From Streptomyces sp. SCSIO 75703 (lineage in GTDB: Bacteria; Actinomycetota; Actinomycetes; Streptomycetales; Streptomycetaceae), in NCBI RefSeq assembly GCF_036607905.1, contig NZ_CP144555.1:992001-1056000 (forward strand): a stretch of DNA of 64,000 nucleotides. Direction: 5' to 3'. The first letter of the stretch is position 1. Each line of letters opens with the position of its first letter. This document shows, piece by piece, positions 23,100 through 32,526 of the stretch. The position numbers and the translations under genes were made by a program. Under the pieces are notes generated by a model. It did no database searches, was not told the origin of the DNA, and saw only the letters and a program-made list of their open reading frames with translations.

Positions 23100-25771
23100 A
23101 CGGTTCCTGCTTTCTCGGTGCGTATGGGGGTGACGGGGCCGGGCGCCCGCCCGGCCCCGGAAGGAGTGCCGGGGGCGGCGTCGGGGGCCGGGACGCCGCC
23201 GGATGGCACGGCGGGGCCCGCCTCGGGAGCCGGGGCCCGCGCGGCGCCGGGAGGCGTGGCCGGGGCGGCACCCGCAGTCGTGTCGGTGGCCGAGGCGGCG
23301 GTGTCGGTGCCGGGGTCGGTGCCGGTGCCGGGGACGGGCGCCGGGACGCCGCCGGAGGAGGTGCCGGTCCTCGTGGCGGGGCCCCTGTCCGGCGCCGGGT
23401 CCCGGTCCACGGGGCCCGCGGCCGGGTCGGTGCCCTGGGCCGTGAGGGGGGCGGCGTCGGGAGCCGGGAGGTCACCCGGGTCAGACGTGGGCCCCTGGCC
23501 GGAGGCCGCCGGGGCCGGGCCGCGGGGCACGGCGGTGCGCTCCGGCGGAGCCGGGTCGGGGGCCTGGGCGGGGGGTGGCGTCGTGTGCCCGGCCGGCCAG
23601 GCCGCGGGTGCCGCGTCCGCGGCGAAGGCGACCAGGAGGGCGGTGACGCGCGACGCGAACCGCTCCAGGTCGGTCAGGTCGACGAACTCGCCGTCCGCGT
23701 GGGCGTGGTGGGTGTCCAGACCGCCGGGGCCGAACACGGTGGTGTAGGTGCCGGGGACGGCGTGCAGCCAGATGGCGTCGCAGGTGAACGCGGGCGCCTC
23801 GTCGGGCCACCGGTCGATGCCCGCCCGTTCCATCAGGGCGTCACCCCAGGCGGGCTGGGCACCGAGCGCGGGCAGTCCCCGTTTCTCCCAGTCGAGGCGG
23901 GTGATGCGGGCCGCGTCGGCGGCGGTGCGGGCGAAGAGCGGGACGGCGCGGTAACGGGCGGTGAACTCCCGCAGGCCCTCGGCCAGGGCGCGGGTGACGG
24001 CGGCCTCGGTGGCGGCGCCGTCCTCCGGGCAGGTGTGGGCGAGGTTGAGGGCGAGGCTGCCGGTGCCGTGGACCTTGTTGTGGAGGGTGCCGGTGTGCAG
24101 CCCGGCCAGGCAGACCGTGGCCGGCGGGGCGCCGGGGGACGGCGGGGTGAGGGCGGTGGCGAGGTGCTGGGCGAGGAAGCCGAGCAGCAGGGTGGCGTTG
24201 TGCCCGGCGTCCGGCCGGTCGTCGACGGCGTCGTCGCCGGTGACGGTGATGCGGGCGGTGGAGGCGGCGGTGGCGCGCGGCAGGTGGCGCAGTCCGGTCG
24301 GTTCGCAGAAGACGTTGACGCGGCCGACGTGCCCGGCCTCGACCAGCGGCCGGGTGCCGAAGGTGCCGAGCGCGCCGCCCTCCTCCCCGGCGACGGCCTG
24401 CACGAGCACCGACACGTCCCGGCCGACGGCGGGGCAGGCGCGGGCCGCCGCGGCGATCCCGGCCAGGAGCGCGACGGCGGGCCCCTTGGCGTCGACGGCG
24501 CCGCGCCCGGTGAAGCGGGTCCCGTCGAACGCGGGCGGCGGCCCGCCGGCGACGGTGTCGAGGTGCACGTTGAACATCACCGTGCGCTCGCGGGGCAGTT
24601 CGGGGCCGAGCCGCAGCAGCAGGCTCGGCTGGCCGGTGAGGAAGGCCGGGTCGGCGGCGACGGCGGCCCGCACCCGGGCCGGGGTGCCCTCCCGCAGGAC
24701 GTCGGCGGCGCGCGGCGGGGCGAGGGAGAGGGTGTCGAGCCCGCACCGGGCGGCGGCGGTCGCGTAGGAGTGCAGGGCGGCGCGCAGGGCGTGCGGGGCG
24801 CCGGGGCCGGTCTCCAGGGGCCCGGCGGTGGGGGTGTGCAGCAGGTGCGACAGCAGTCCGGTGTCGACGCCGGGCGGGCGCGAACGCGACGCGGAGCCGG
24901 GTCCGGGCGCCGGGGCGGCCCCGGGCGGGAGGGCGGCGAGGCGCTGTGCGGCGCGGATGAACAGGCCCCTGGCGTCGGCGGATTCACGGCGCGTCCCCTC
25001 GTGCGGGAGGACCGCCAGATGGGGTTCGAGGGAGTACGCGCCCCGGTAGCCGTGGGCCTCCAGCAGCCGCAGGCAGTCGGCGACCCGGGCCGCCCCGTCC
25101 CCGGGGAGGGTGTAGACGGCCTCGCCGGGCCGCTCGCCGGGCAGGCCGTCCTTGACGTGGACGTGGGCGACGTGGGGCAGCAGCGGTTCGAGCAGGGACA
25201 CGGAGTCGTAGCCGTGGGCCACGCCGTTGCCGGTGTCGAAGAGGACCCGCAGCACCGGGCTGTCGACCTCGTGCAGGAGGCGCAGGGTCCGGGAGGCGCT
25301 GGCGCCGGCCCAGCCGGAGCAGTTCTCGTGGAGCAGTTCCAGTCCGAGGTCCTCGGCGCGGCGGGCGAGGCGCCGCACGCGGGAGATCACCCGGGAGGCC
25401 CAGGTGTCCTCGGGCAGACCGTCGTTGGGCCAGGACATGATGCGGACGCTGCGGCAGCCGAGGACGCGCCCGTGGGCGGCGAGCCGGTCCAGCTCCGCGA
25501 GGTCGGCGGCGAAGTCGGCGGTCACGGGCCGGGACCAGTTGGCGATGCGGGAGTCGAGGCAGACCACACCGAGGCCGGCCGAGTGCAGCCGGTCGGCGAG
25601 GGCGTGGACGGCCGGGGTGTCCAGGTCGGCCAGCGCGATCCCGTCGACGGTGCGCAACTCCAGTGTGGACCAGCCCAGTTCCCGGGCGACGTCGATCTGG
25701 CCGGTCAGGTCGGGGGCGGCCTCGTCGCCGATGCCGGTGATCCGGCCGGCGATGCCGTCACCCGGCCGCAC
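23096..25771 (-). CDS. Fusion: xylose-isomerase-like TIM barrel + M20 metallopeptidase/amidohydrolase
   Basis: An 891-residue two-enzyme fusion. Residues 1-280 form an AP-endonuclease-2/inosose-isomerase-like TIM barrel with metal-ligand candidates E149 (HEN), D179 (FDTG), H205/D208 (HVHVKD) and E249 (SLEPH). Residues about 300-720 are an ArgE/DapE-type M20 hydrolase: H403 and D405 (HLDT), D427 (AVDAKG), E463/E464 (AGEEGG), E490 (CEPTG) and H691 (HAHADGEF). The last 170 residues are a Pro/Ala/Gly/Thr-rich tail without clear fold. The hydrolase domain probably removes an N-acyl or peptide group; the barrel probably isomerises a keto sugar. GTG 25771 overlaps the preceding gene by 14 bp. The fusion order is unusual to me. 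Confidence 0.87.
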   Translation of the reverse strand: MRPGDGIAGRITGIGDEAAPDLTGQIDVARELGWSTLELRTVDGIALADLDTPAVHALADRLHSAGLGVVCLDSRIANWSRPVTADFAADLAELDRLAAHGRVLGCRSVRIMSWPNDGLPEDTWASRVISRVRRLARRAEDLGLELLHENCSGWAGASASRTLRLLHEVDSPVLRVLFDTGNGVAHGYDSVSLLEPLLPHVAHVHVKDGLPGERPGEAVYTLPGDGAARVADCLRLLEAHGYRGAYSLEPHLAVLPHEGTRRESADARGLFIRAAQRLAALPPGAAPAPGPGSASRSRPPGVDTGLLSHLLHTPTAGPLETGPGAPHALRAALHSYATAAARCGLDTLSLAPPRAADVLREGTPARVRAAVAADPAFLTGQPSLLLRLGPELPRERTVMFNVHLDTVAGGPPPAFDGTRFTGRGAVDAKGPAVALLAGIAAAARACPAVGRDVSVLVQAVAGEEGGALGTFGTRPLVEAGHVGRVNVFCEPTGLRHLPRATAASTARITVTGDDAVDDRPDAGHNATLLLGFLAQHLATALTPPSPGAPPATVCLAGLHTGTLHNKVHGTGSLALNLAHTCPEDGAATEAAVTRALAEGLREFTARYRAVPLFARTAADAARITRLDWEKRGLPALGAQPAWGDALMERAGIDRWPDEAPAFTCDAIWLHAVPGTYTTVFGPGGLDTHHAHADGEFVDLTDLERFASRVTALLVAFAADAAPAAWPAGHTTPPPAQAPDPAPPERTAVPRGPAPAASGQGPTSDPGDLPAPDAAPLTAQGTDPAAGPVDRDPAPDRGPATRTGTSSGGVPAPVPGTGTDPGTDTAASATDTTAGAAPATPPGAARAPAPEAGPAVPSGGVPAPDAAPGTPSGAGRAPGPVTPIRTEKAGTV

Positions 25772-26771
25772 GGGTGACCTCCCCGGTGCCGTGGCCGCAG
25801 TGGGCCTTGGCGGCGACGAGCAGGCGCACGACGTCGGCCTGGACGTCGAAGGCGGCCCGCCAGGAGGGGTGGCCGGAGTCCAGGGTCGCGTGGCGATGGT
25901 AGGTCCGGGTCAGGAAGGCGGCGAGCGCGTCGTCGCGGAACACCTCCCGCCCTCGTCCGGTGACGAGTTGGGCGTGGTCGTCGTCGGCGGAGAGCGGGAA
26001 GTGGGCGGTGACGGCGGCGCGGGCGAAGGTGAGGGTGACGCTGCGTTCGCGGACGGGGGCGGCGAGGTCGGAGACGACACGGGTGCGGACGCCGCCGGTG
26101 TGGCGCAGGTCGAGCCGGGCGGAGCCCATGCCGGGCCGCACGACCGCGCCGATCCGGAGGTCGGTGAGGTGGGCGCCGGTCACCTCGGCGGGCCCGGCGA
26201 GGTCGCGTACGAGTCCCAGCGCGTGGGGCATCTCCACGTCGAACGCGGTGGGGTGGCCGTCCCCGGGGCGCAGCGAGCGCAGGAAGCGGGGCTTGTGCTG
26301 GACCGCCTCGACGCGCAGCAGCGGGCCGTGCTCCGCCGAGGCGACCGTCTCGCGCAGCCGCCGGGCCAGTTCGCCGGCGAGCCAGTGGGCGACGACCGTG
26401 ATGCGCAGGCCGTGGGCGTCCCGCAGCCGTTCCACCGCGGCGAGGTCGGCCAGGCCGGTGGCGAGGGGCTTCTCGACGATCAGGTCGCGGAACCCGGCCG
26501 CGGCGAGGCCGGCGAGGACGGCGGGGCGGGTGTCCGGCGGAGTGCACACGTGCGCGACGGTGGCGGCGGGGGTCAGCAGTGCCGCCGCCTCGGTCAGGGA
26601 GCGGGTCCGGACGACCCCGTCGGGGACGGGTCCCCCGGCGGCGGGCCGGGGGTCGACGGCGACGACCGGCCCCTTCCACAGCCGGGGCGCGCCGGCACGG
26701 GCGGTGTGCAGCGCCCGCGTGTGCAGTCCGGCTCCGGAGCGTCCCAGTCCGACGATCAGGGGCTGTCTCAT
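25758..26771 (-). CDS. Gfo/Idh/MocA-family dehydrogenase, first gene of leftward operon
   Basis: A 337-residue oxidoreductase with a glycine-rich start (LIVGLGRSGAGLH), VAHVCTPPDTRPAV, and LIVEKPLATG with the family lysine. It differs greatly from the other dehydrogenase at 21013-21984, so it is not a recent duplicate. It leads a five-gene leftward operon in which every junction overlaps. A role in oxidising a sugar or cyclitol hydroxyl ahead of transamination is likely but inferred. Confidence 0.9.
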   Translation of the reverse strand: MRQPLIVGLGRSGAGLHTRALHTARAGAPRLWKGPVVAVDPRPAAGGPVPDGVVRTRSLTEAAALLTPAATVAHVCTPPDTRPAVLAGLAAAGFRDLIVEKPLATGLADLAAVERLRDAHGLRITVVAHWLAGELARRLRETVASAEHGPLLRVEAVQHKPRFLRSLRPGDGHPTAFDVEMPHALGLVRDLAGPAEVTGAHLTDLRIGAVVRPGMGSARLDLRHTGGVRTRVVSDLAAPVRERSVTLTFARAAVTAHFPLSADDDHAQLVTGRGREVFRDDALAAFLTRTYHRHATLDSGHPSWRAAFDVQADVVRLLVAAKAHCGHGTGEVTRAAG

Positions 26772-27150
26772 GGCATTCCATCCGGTGAATCTGGCGGGGC
26801 AGGTGCGAATCTCGTCGCTGTCGCGGCACCGGTCAAGAAAGTCCGCGGGGTAGTCACCGGAAGGTATGAAGTTCCTCCAGTCATTTGAGACTTGACTCTC
26901 GTGGCTGTTACGTTCCCGGAGATGTCAATCCGAGGAGTCCTCGGCCTTCCGGCCGGAACTCCTCCCTTTCCGTCGCCGACCCGTCGTCTCTTCTGGCTTT
27001 TCCCTGGCTTTCCCCGGCTTTGCCCCGGCTGCCCGGCCGCGTCCCGCGCCCGACGCGGCCGTGTCCCCGTGCCGAGGCGGCCATGTCCTCGCCCCTCCCC
27101 TTCGCTCTCCGTCGTTTCCGCAGGTGGCCCCCGGCGCCCTGTCGGCCGAG
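26772..27150. promoter_or_regulatory. Divergent intergenic region of the two biosynthetic operons
   Basis: No gene is seen in these 379 bp. The left part is less GC-rich than its surroundings. TTGACC on the minus strand (complement of 26833-26838) and TTGACT at 26892-26897 are possible -35 elements for the two operons, but no good -10 is paired with the rightward one. The stretch 26990-27060 is a low-complexity run of TGGCTTTCCC-like sequence. Confidence 0.4.
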
Positions 27151-28323
27151 ATGAATTGTTTCCGCGTGACGCGACCAACCGTTCCCTTCTTCTCCCAGGC
27201 CATGACGTTCGAAAAGCTCTGGCCGGTCATCCGGTCGGAAGTGGACAAGATCTTCGACAATGGGAAGTTCTCCCATTCCGCCCGCGTGGAATCCCTGGAG
27301 AACGCCCTCGCCGCGTACACCGGCGCCCGGCACGTCGTCGGCGTCAACAGCGGGACCGACGCCCTCGTCCTGCTGCTGCGGGCCGCGGGTCTGCGGCCCG
27401 GCGACCGGGTCCTCGTACCGGCCTACTCCTTCGTCGCCACCGCCTCCTCGGTCGTCCTCGCCGGCGGCGAGCCCGTCTTCGCCGACATCGACCCGCGGAC
27501 CTACGCCCTGGACCCGGCGCGGGTGCCGGACGGCGCGCTGGAGGGCACGCGGTTCGTGATGCCGGTGCACCTCTTCTCACGGATGGCGGACATGACGGCG
27601 CTCACCGCCTTCGCCCGCGCCCACGGGCTCCAGGTGGTGGAGGACAGCGCCGAGGGGATCGGGATGCGGCAGCACGGCGTCCACGCCGGGCTGCACGGCC
27701 GGGGCGGGGTGCTGTCCTTCTTCCCGAGCAAGACGCTGGGCGCGCTCGGTGACGCGGGTGCCGTCCTCACCGACGACCCGGACCTCGCCGGACGCGTCGC
27801 GGCGCTGCGCCACCACGGCCGCACCGGCCGCACCCTCGGCCACTTCCCCGGCATCTCCCACGAGAGCGTGTACTGCGGGCACAACAGCAAGATGGACGAC
27901 CTGCAGGCCGCGGTGCTGCTCGCCAAGCTGACGGTCCTCGACGAGGACATCCGGCACCGCGCCGGGCTGGCGGCGCACTACGGCCGGCGGCTCGCGGGGG
28001 TGCCGGGCGTCACCCGGCTCCCCCGCCAGACCGGCGCGCCCGACGAGGTCTTCTACGTGTACCTCGTCGAGACCGACCACCGGGACGCGCTCGCCGCCCA
28101 CCTGCTCGGCGAGGGCATCGAGACCGAGGTCTACTACCCGCGCCCGCTGCCGTTCCAGCCCTGCTTCGCCGCCCTCGGGCACCGCCCCGGCGACTTCCCG
28201 GTGGCCGAGGCGGCGGCCCGCCGCGCCCTCGCCCTGCCCCTCCACGCGGACCTGACCGAGAGCCAGGTGGACCGGGTCTGCGACGCCGTGGCGGCGTTCC
28301 TCACCCGGAAGGTCCCCGCATGA
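27151..28323 (+). CDS. DegT/DnrJ/EryC1 PLP aminotransferase (first of two)
   Basis: A 390-residue sugar or cyclitol aminotransferase. It has GVNSGTDALVLLL, VLVPAYSFVATASSV, VVEDSAEGIG and the PLP lysine K194 in FFPSKTLGALGDAG, then GHNSKMDDLQAAVL and VYYPRPLPFQ at the end. It adds an amino group from glutamate or glutamine to a keto sugar. ATG 27151 is the best family-like start, although the ribosome site is weak. Its stop overlaps the next start (ATGA). Confidence 0.93.
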   Translation: MNCFRVTRPTVPFFSQAMTFEKLWPVIRSEVDKIFDNGKFSHSARVESLENALAAYTGARHVVGVNSGTDALVLLLRAAGLRPGDRVLVPAYSFVATASSVVLAGGEPVFADIDPRTYALDPARVPDGALEGTRFVMPVHLFSRMADMTALTAFARAHGLQVVEDSAEGIGMRQHGVHAGLHGRGGVLSFFPSKTLGALGDAGAVLTDDPDLAGRVAALRHHGRTGRTLGHFPGISHESVYCGHNSKMDDLQAAVLLAKLTVLDEDIRHRAGLAAHYGRRLAGVPGVTRLPRQTGAPDEVFYVYLVETDHRDALAAHLLGEGIETEVYYPRPLPFQPCFAALGHRPGDFPVAEAAARRALALPLHADLTESQVDRVCDAVAAFLTRKVPA

Positions 28324-29477
28324 CCCGCGCCACCGGCACCATCCCCTTCTTCCCGCCCGACCTCTTCCACGAGGACCGCGACACCCTGCTCCGCCTGCTG
28401 TACGAGATCGGCACCGGCCGGGAGCAGAGGTTCATCCTGGGCGAGCACACCCGCCGCTTCGAGACCGCGCTCGCCGAAGGGCTCGGCGTCGCCGACGTGG
28501 TGGCCTGCGCGAGCGGTACCGGCGCCCTCCAACTCGTCCTCACCGCCCTCGGCATCGGGCCCGGCGACGAGGTCGTGGTCCCCGCCTTCGGCTGCGCGCC
28601 GCCGGCCGCCGCCGTCCTGCACACCGGCGCCGTCCCGGTCTTCGCCGACGTCGACCCGGTCACCCTCACCCTGGACCCGGCCGACGCCGCGCGCCGCGTC
28701 GGGCCGCGCACCCGCGCGCTGATGCCGGCCCACGTGTTCTCCGTCATGGCCGACATGCCCGCCTTCACCGCCCTGGCCGCCGCCCACGGGCTGCGGCTGG
28801 TCGAGGACTCGGCGGTGGCGCAGGGCGCGAGCCTCGGCGGGCGTCCCGCCGGCACCTGGGGCGACGCGGGCGTCTACTCGTTCGTCCAGGTCAAGTCGTT
28901 CGGGATGCCGGGCGAGGGCGGAGCGGTGGTCACCGACGACGCGGAGACCGCCCGCCGGGTCCGCATGCTGCGCAACCACGGGCAGGACGGCCGGGAGCGC
29001 TTCCTGCACCACACCATCGGCCACAACAGCCGCTTCGACGAGATCCAGGCCGCCTTCCAGCTCCACCGGCTGCCCGGCCTCGCCGCCCGGCTCGCCCGCC
29101 GCGCCCGCATCGCCGCCCACTACACCGAGCGCCTGTCCGGCCTGCCCGGCATCACCACGCCCCCGCCCGGCACCGACGGCCGCTGCTACTACGTGTACAC
29201 GCTGCTCGCCGACGACCGGGACGCCCTGCGCGACCACCTCGCCGCCCACGGCGTCGCCACCCACGTCTACTACCCGCGCGTCCTGCCCGACCAGGCGGCT
29301 TTCGCGCCCGTCGCCGCCCGGCGGCGACCGCCCGGCGGGCGCGACGGCGAGGACTGGCCGCACGCCCGGCACGCAGCCGCCCGGCACCTGTCGCTGCCGG
29401 TCCACCACCGGCTCACCGACGCCCAGGCCGAGCACATCGCCGACACCGTCCGCGCCCATGCCCTCGGCACCCGCTGA
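28320..29477 (+). CDS. DegT/DnrJ/EryC1 PLP aminotransferase (second)
   Basis: A 385-residue aminotransferase coupled to the first by ATGA overlap. Key blocks are CASGTGALQLVLTALGIGPGD, VVPAFGCAPPAAAV, LVEDSAVAQG, the PLP lysine K192 in FVQVKSFGMPGEGG and GHNSRFDEIQAAF. VQVKSFG replaces the FFPSK form of its neighbour, so the pair are different subfamilies and probably aminate different positions or substrates. Together with two Gfo/Idh dehydrogenases this suggests a diamino product. Confidence 0.93.
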   Translation: MTRATGTIPFFPPDLFHEDRDTLLRLLYEIGTGREQRFILGEHTRRFETALAEGLGVADVVACASGTGALQLVLTALGIGPGDEVVVPAFGCAPPAAAVLHTGAVPVFADVDPVTLTLDPADAARRVGPRTRALMPAHVFSVMADMPAFTALAAAHGLRLVEDSAVAQGASLGGRPAGTWGDAGVYSFVQVKSFGMPGEGGAVVTDDAETARRVRMLRNHGQDGRERFLHHTIGHNSRFDEIQAAFQLHRLPGLAARLARRARIAAHYTERLSGLPGITTPPPGTDGRCYYVYTLLADDRDALRDHLAAHGVATHVYYPRVLPDQAAFAPVAARRRPPGGRDGEDWPHARHAAARHLSLPVHHRLTDAQAEHIADTVRAHALGTR

Positions 29478-29548
29478 CCCCGGGGCCGGCGCCGGTCCCG
29501 CACCCCGCCCGTACCACCCGTACCGCCTGTACCGCCCGGAGCCGCACC

Positions 29549-30919
29549 ATGTCCCCTGAGTCCCCTGATCTCCCTGATCTCGACATCGCCGTCGTCGGCG
29601 CCGGACTGGCGGGCCTCGCGGCAGCCCACGAACTGCGCCGCGCCGGACACGAGGTGCACGTCTTCGAGGCCGCCGACGCCCCCGGCGGACGCATGCGCAG
29701 CCTCCGCCGCGACGGCTACCTGATGGACACCGGCGCCGAACAGATCTCCGCCCGCGGCTACCGCGCCACCTGGCAACTGCTGCGCCGCGCCGCCCTCGGT
29801 CCCGACGACGTGCCCCGCATCGGCCGCCCGATGGCCGTCTGGCGCGACGGCCGGCCCCACACCGGCGCCGGCGACCCCCGCGCGGTCCTCACCGGCGCCG
29901 GCCTCCCGCCCGCCGCCCGGCTCTCCCTCGCCCGCTTCCTCGGCTGGAGCGCCCGTCACCGGGCCGCCCTCGACCACGACCACGCCGAGGACACCCCCCT
30001 CGGCACGGACACCGTCGCGGACCTGGCCCGCCGCTACCACCCCGGCCTGTACGAACGCCTGCTCCAGCCGCTGTCCTCGGCGTTCTTCGGCTGGGACGCC
30101 GAACGCAGCGCCGCCGCGCCCCTGGTCGGCCTCCTCCTCGCCGTCGGGCCCGTCTCCTGCTGGCGCGTCTACCGCGGCGGCATGGACCTGCTCACCCGCC
30201 GCCTCGCCGCCCCGCTGCACGTGCGTTACGGCCGGGCCGTCGAGGAGGTCGCCGACCACGGCGGCCACGCCCGGCTCACCGTCGACGGGGCCACCCTCAC
30301 CGCCCGCGCGGTCGTCCTCGCCGTACCCGCACCGGCGGCGCTGCGGCTCCAGCCCGATCCGGCGCCGGAGGCCGCCGGGTACCTGGCCGCCTCCGGCTAC
30401 CGGCCCATGTACAAGGTGAGTTGCGCGCTGGACCGGCCGCTCTCCCCGCGCGGCGGCGGCTATGTGCTGCTCACCCCCGAGTGCGAGGAGCCGGTCCTGT
30501 CCTGCGTCATCTCCGACCACCTGAAATGCCCCGACCGGGCGCCCGCCGGACGCGGACTGATCAGCCTGCTCGCCTCGCCCCGACGCGTCCCCGAACTCGC
30601 CGCCGCCCCCGAGCCGGACGCCGTACGCCTGATGACCGAGGCCGCCGAACGCTACGTGCCGGGGCTGCGCCACGCCCTCGTCGCCGCCCACGTCCACGAC
30701 TGGCCCGAGGCGATGCCCGAGCTGACGCCCCACGCCCTCGCCCTGCGCGGCGGCTTCCTGCGCCGGCCCGCGCGGTGCGTCGAGTACGCCGGCGACTGGC
30801 TCGCGGCCCGCCCCTCCAGCGAGGGCGCCGCCCGCTCCGGGGCGCTCGCCGCCTCCCGCGTGCTGGCCCGCCTCGCCCCGCGCACCGCGCCCGCACCCCT
30901 CCAGGAGACCGCCGCATGA
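29549..30919 (+). CDS. FAD-dependent oxidoreductase (amine oxidase/protoporphyrinogen oxidase-like)
   Basis: A 456-residue flavoprotein. The dinucleotide-binding motif is VVGAGLAGLAAAHELRR at about 14-30, followed by the second motif APGGRMRS and MDTGAEQ typical of the phytoene-desaturase/protoporphyrinogen-oxidase/amine-oxidase clan. A C-terminal FAD block reads EYAGDWLAARPSSEGAARSG. It could oxidise an amine, a C-C bond or an alcohol in the pathway. It is separated by 71 bp from the aminotransferase and its stop overlaps the next ATG. Confidence 0.88.
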   Translation: MSPESPDLPDLDIAVVGAGLAGLAAAHELRRAGHEVHVFEAADAPGGRMRSLRRDGYLMDTGAEQISARGYRATWQLLRRAALGPDDVPRIGRPMAVWRDGRPHTGAGDPRAVLTGAGLPPAARLSLARFLGWSARHRAALDHDHAEDTPLGTDTVADLARRYHPGLYERLLQPLSSAFFGWDAERSAAAPLVGLLLAVGPVSCWRVYRGGMDLLTRRLAAPLHVRYGRAVEEVADHGGHARLTVDGATLTARAVVLAVPAPAALRLQPDPAPEAAGYLAASGYRPMYKVSCALDRPLSPRGGGYVLLTPECEEPVLSCVISDHLKCPDRAPAGRGLISLLASPRRVPELAAAPEPDAVRLMTEAAERYVPGLRHALVAAHVHDWPEAMPELTPHALALRGGFLRRPARCVEYAGDWLAARPSSEGAARSGALAASRVLARLAPRTAPAPLQETAA

Positions 30920-32526
30920 CGCCGTCCGACCCGGGGGTCCTCTTCGACGACCTCACCGACCGGGGCACCGCCACCCACTTCCACCTCGACCGGCCCCTGG
31001 ACGCGGCCCCGGGCGGCCCCGGCGTCCCCACGACCCGCTGGACCGTGCCCGAACTCGCCGTCCTGGTACGGGAGATGGCCGGCGCCCTCGGCGCGGCGGG
31101 GGCCCGGCGGGGCGAGCGGGTCGCCGTCGTCAAGGCCAACCACTGGGACTACGACCTCCTCGCCTGCGCCGCCGTCCGCACCGGGGCCGTCCCCGTCAAG
31201 CTCTCCGGCCACCTGCCGGGCGAGTCGCTGCGGGTCCTGCTGCACCGGGCCGCGCCCCGGGTGCTGGTCACCGACCGCTCCATCGTCGACCGGGTCGGCG
31301 CGGACGTCCTCACCGGCCCGGCGTGGACGACCGTGCTCCTCGACGCGGACGGCGAAGTGCCCCCCGGGGCGCTGCGGTGGGACGATCTGCGCGGCCACCC
31401 GGACCCCGGCCCGCGCCGCCGCCACGACGACGATCCCCTCGTCATCGTCCACACCAGCGGCACCACGGGCACCCCGAAGCTGGTCTGCCACACCACCCGC
31501 ACCCTCGTCCACGGCCTGGCCCGGTTCGAGACGCTGCCGCTGCCGCGGCTCGGCGTCCGCCGCGACGACAGCCTCTTCAACTCCAGCTCCTACGCGCACG
31601 GCCGCACCTTCTGCTGGACCAACGTCGCCCCTGTCCTCGCCCCCCGGCACATCTCGCTCGCCGCCGGGGACCGGCCCGAGGCGGCCGACCTGCTGCTGCG
31701 GGCCCATCCGCCCACCGTCGTCGAGGCGCTGCCCTCCCGCTACGTCCGCATGCGGCCCCTCACCGGCCGCCTGGACAACCCGTTCCGGGACGTCCGCACG
31801 TACATCAGCACCTACGACGCCGTGCACCCGCCGGTCGTCCGCGCCTACCTGGGGGCCAGCGCCCGGCGCCGGCCGCTGTGGATGCAGGGCTGGGGACAGA
31901 CCGAGACCGGTCCGCTCACCTTCGCCTTCCACACCCGCCGTTCCGTCGCCCGGACCGCCGGGGGCACCACGACCCTGCGCGGGCTCGGCCGGCCGGTGCC
32001 CCTCAAGACCCGTCTGAAGGTCGTCGACCCGGACACCTTCCGCCCGGTGCCGGCGGGCGCGCCGGGGCTGGTCCTGTGCCGGACCAACGCGCTGGCCCCC
32101 GACTACGTGGGCGAGTCCGGCCGGTGGGCCGCCAAACGGCACGGCGACTGGTGGAGCACCGGCGACATCGGCGCCGTCGGCCGTGACGGCGCCGTCCGCC
32201 TCCTGGACCGCGAGGTCGACCACGGCGACGGGACGAGCTGCCTGCACACCGAGGACGTGCTGGAGGAACGGCTCCCGGAAATCCTGGAGTGCGTCGTCCT
32301 GGCCCGCCCCGACGACAAGCCGCTGCCGGTCGTCGTCACCGAGGACGGCCGGCTCGACCCCGCCCGCTGGGACCGGGCCCTCCGCGGGCTGCCCCCGCTC
32401 GCCGAACCCGAGGTGCTGACCTGGGACCGGGTCCCGCGCACCGGCACCGGCAAGGTGATGCGCGCCGCCCTGCTCCACCGGCTCACCGGCACGACCGCCA
32501 CCGGGGGCACGGGCCGGTGGACCTGA
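30916..32526 (+). CDS. AMP-forming acyl/aryl ligase
   Basis: A 536-residue ANL-superfamily ligase. The P-loop is VHTSGTTGTPK, the central motif is GWGQTETGPL, the STGDIG block is present, and the catalytic lysine lies in RTGTGKVMR near the end. The C-terminal hinge DREVD is altered from the usual DRxKD. Its acid substrate is unknown. ATGA overlap with the flavoprotein and a 10-bp overlap with the methyltransferase place it firmly in the operon; it may provide an acyl or aryl group for amide formation on the amino sugar. Confidence 0.9.
   Translation: MTPSDPGVLFDDLTDRGTATHFHLDRPLDAAPGGPGVPTTRWTVPELAVLVREMAGALGAAGARRGERVAVVKANHWDYDLLACAAVRTGAVPVKLSGHLPGESLRVLLHRAAPRVLVTDRSIVDRVGADVLTGPAWTTVLLDADGEVPPGALRWDDLRGHPDPGPRRRHDDDPLVIVHTSGTTGTPKLVCHTTRTLVHGLARFETLPLPRLGVRRDDSLFNSSSYAHGRTFCWTNVAPVLAPRHISLAAGDRPEAADLLLRAHPPTVVEALPSRYVRMRPLTGRLDNPFRDVRTYISTYDAVHPPVVRAYLGASARRRPLWMQGWGQTETGPLTFAFHTRRSVARTAGGTTTLRGLGRPVPLKTRLKVVDPDTFRPVPAGAPGLVLCRTNALAPDYVGESGRWAAKRHGDWWSTGDIGAVGRDGAVRLLDREVDHGDGTSCLHTEDVLEERLPEILECVVLARPDDKPLPVVVTEDGRLDPARWDRALRGLPPLAEPEVLTWDRVPRTGTGKVMRAALLHRLTGTTATGGTGRWT

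Noticed and set aside
26892..26920. TTGACT as a -35 for the rightward aminotransferase operon
   Set aside because: No acceptable -10 follows at 16-18 bp, so it was kept only as a weak possibility.
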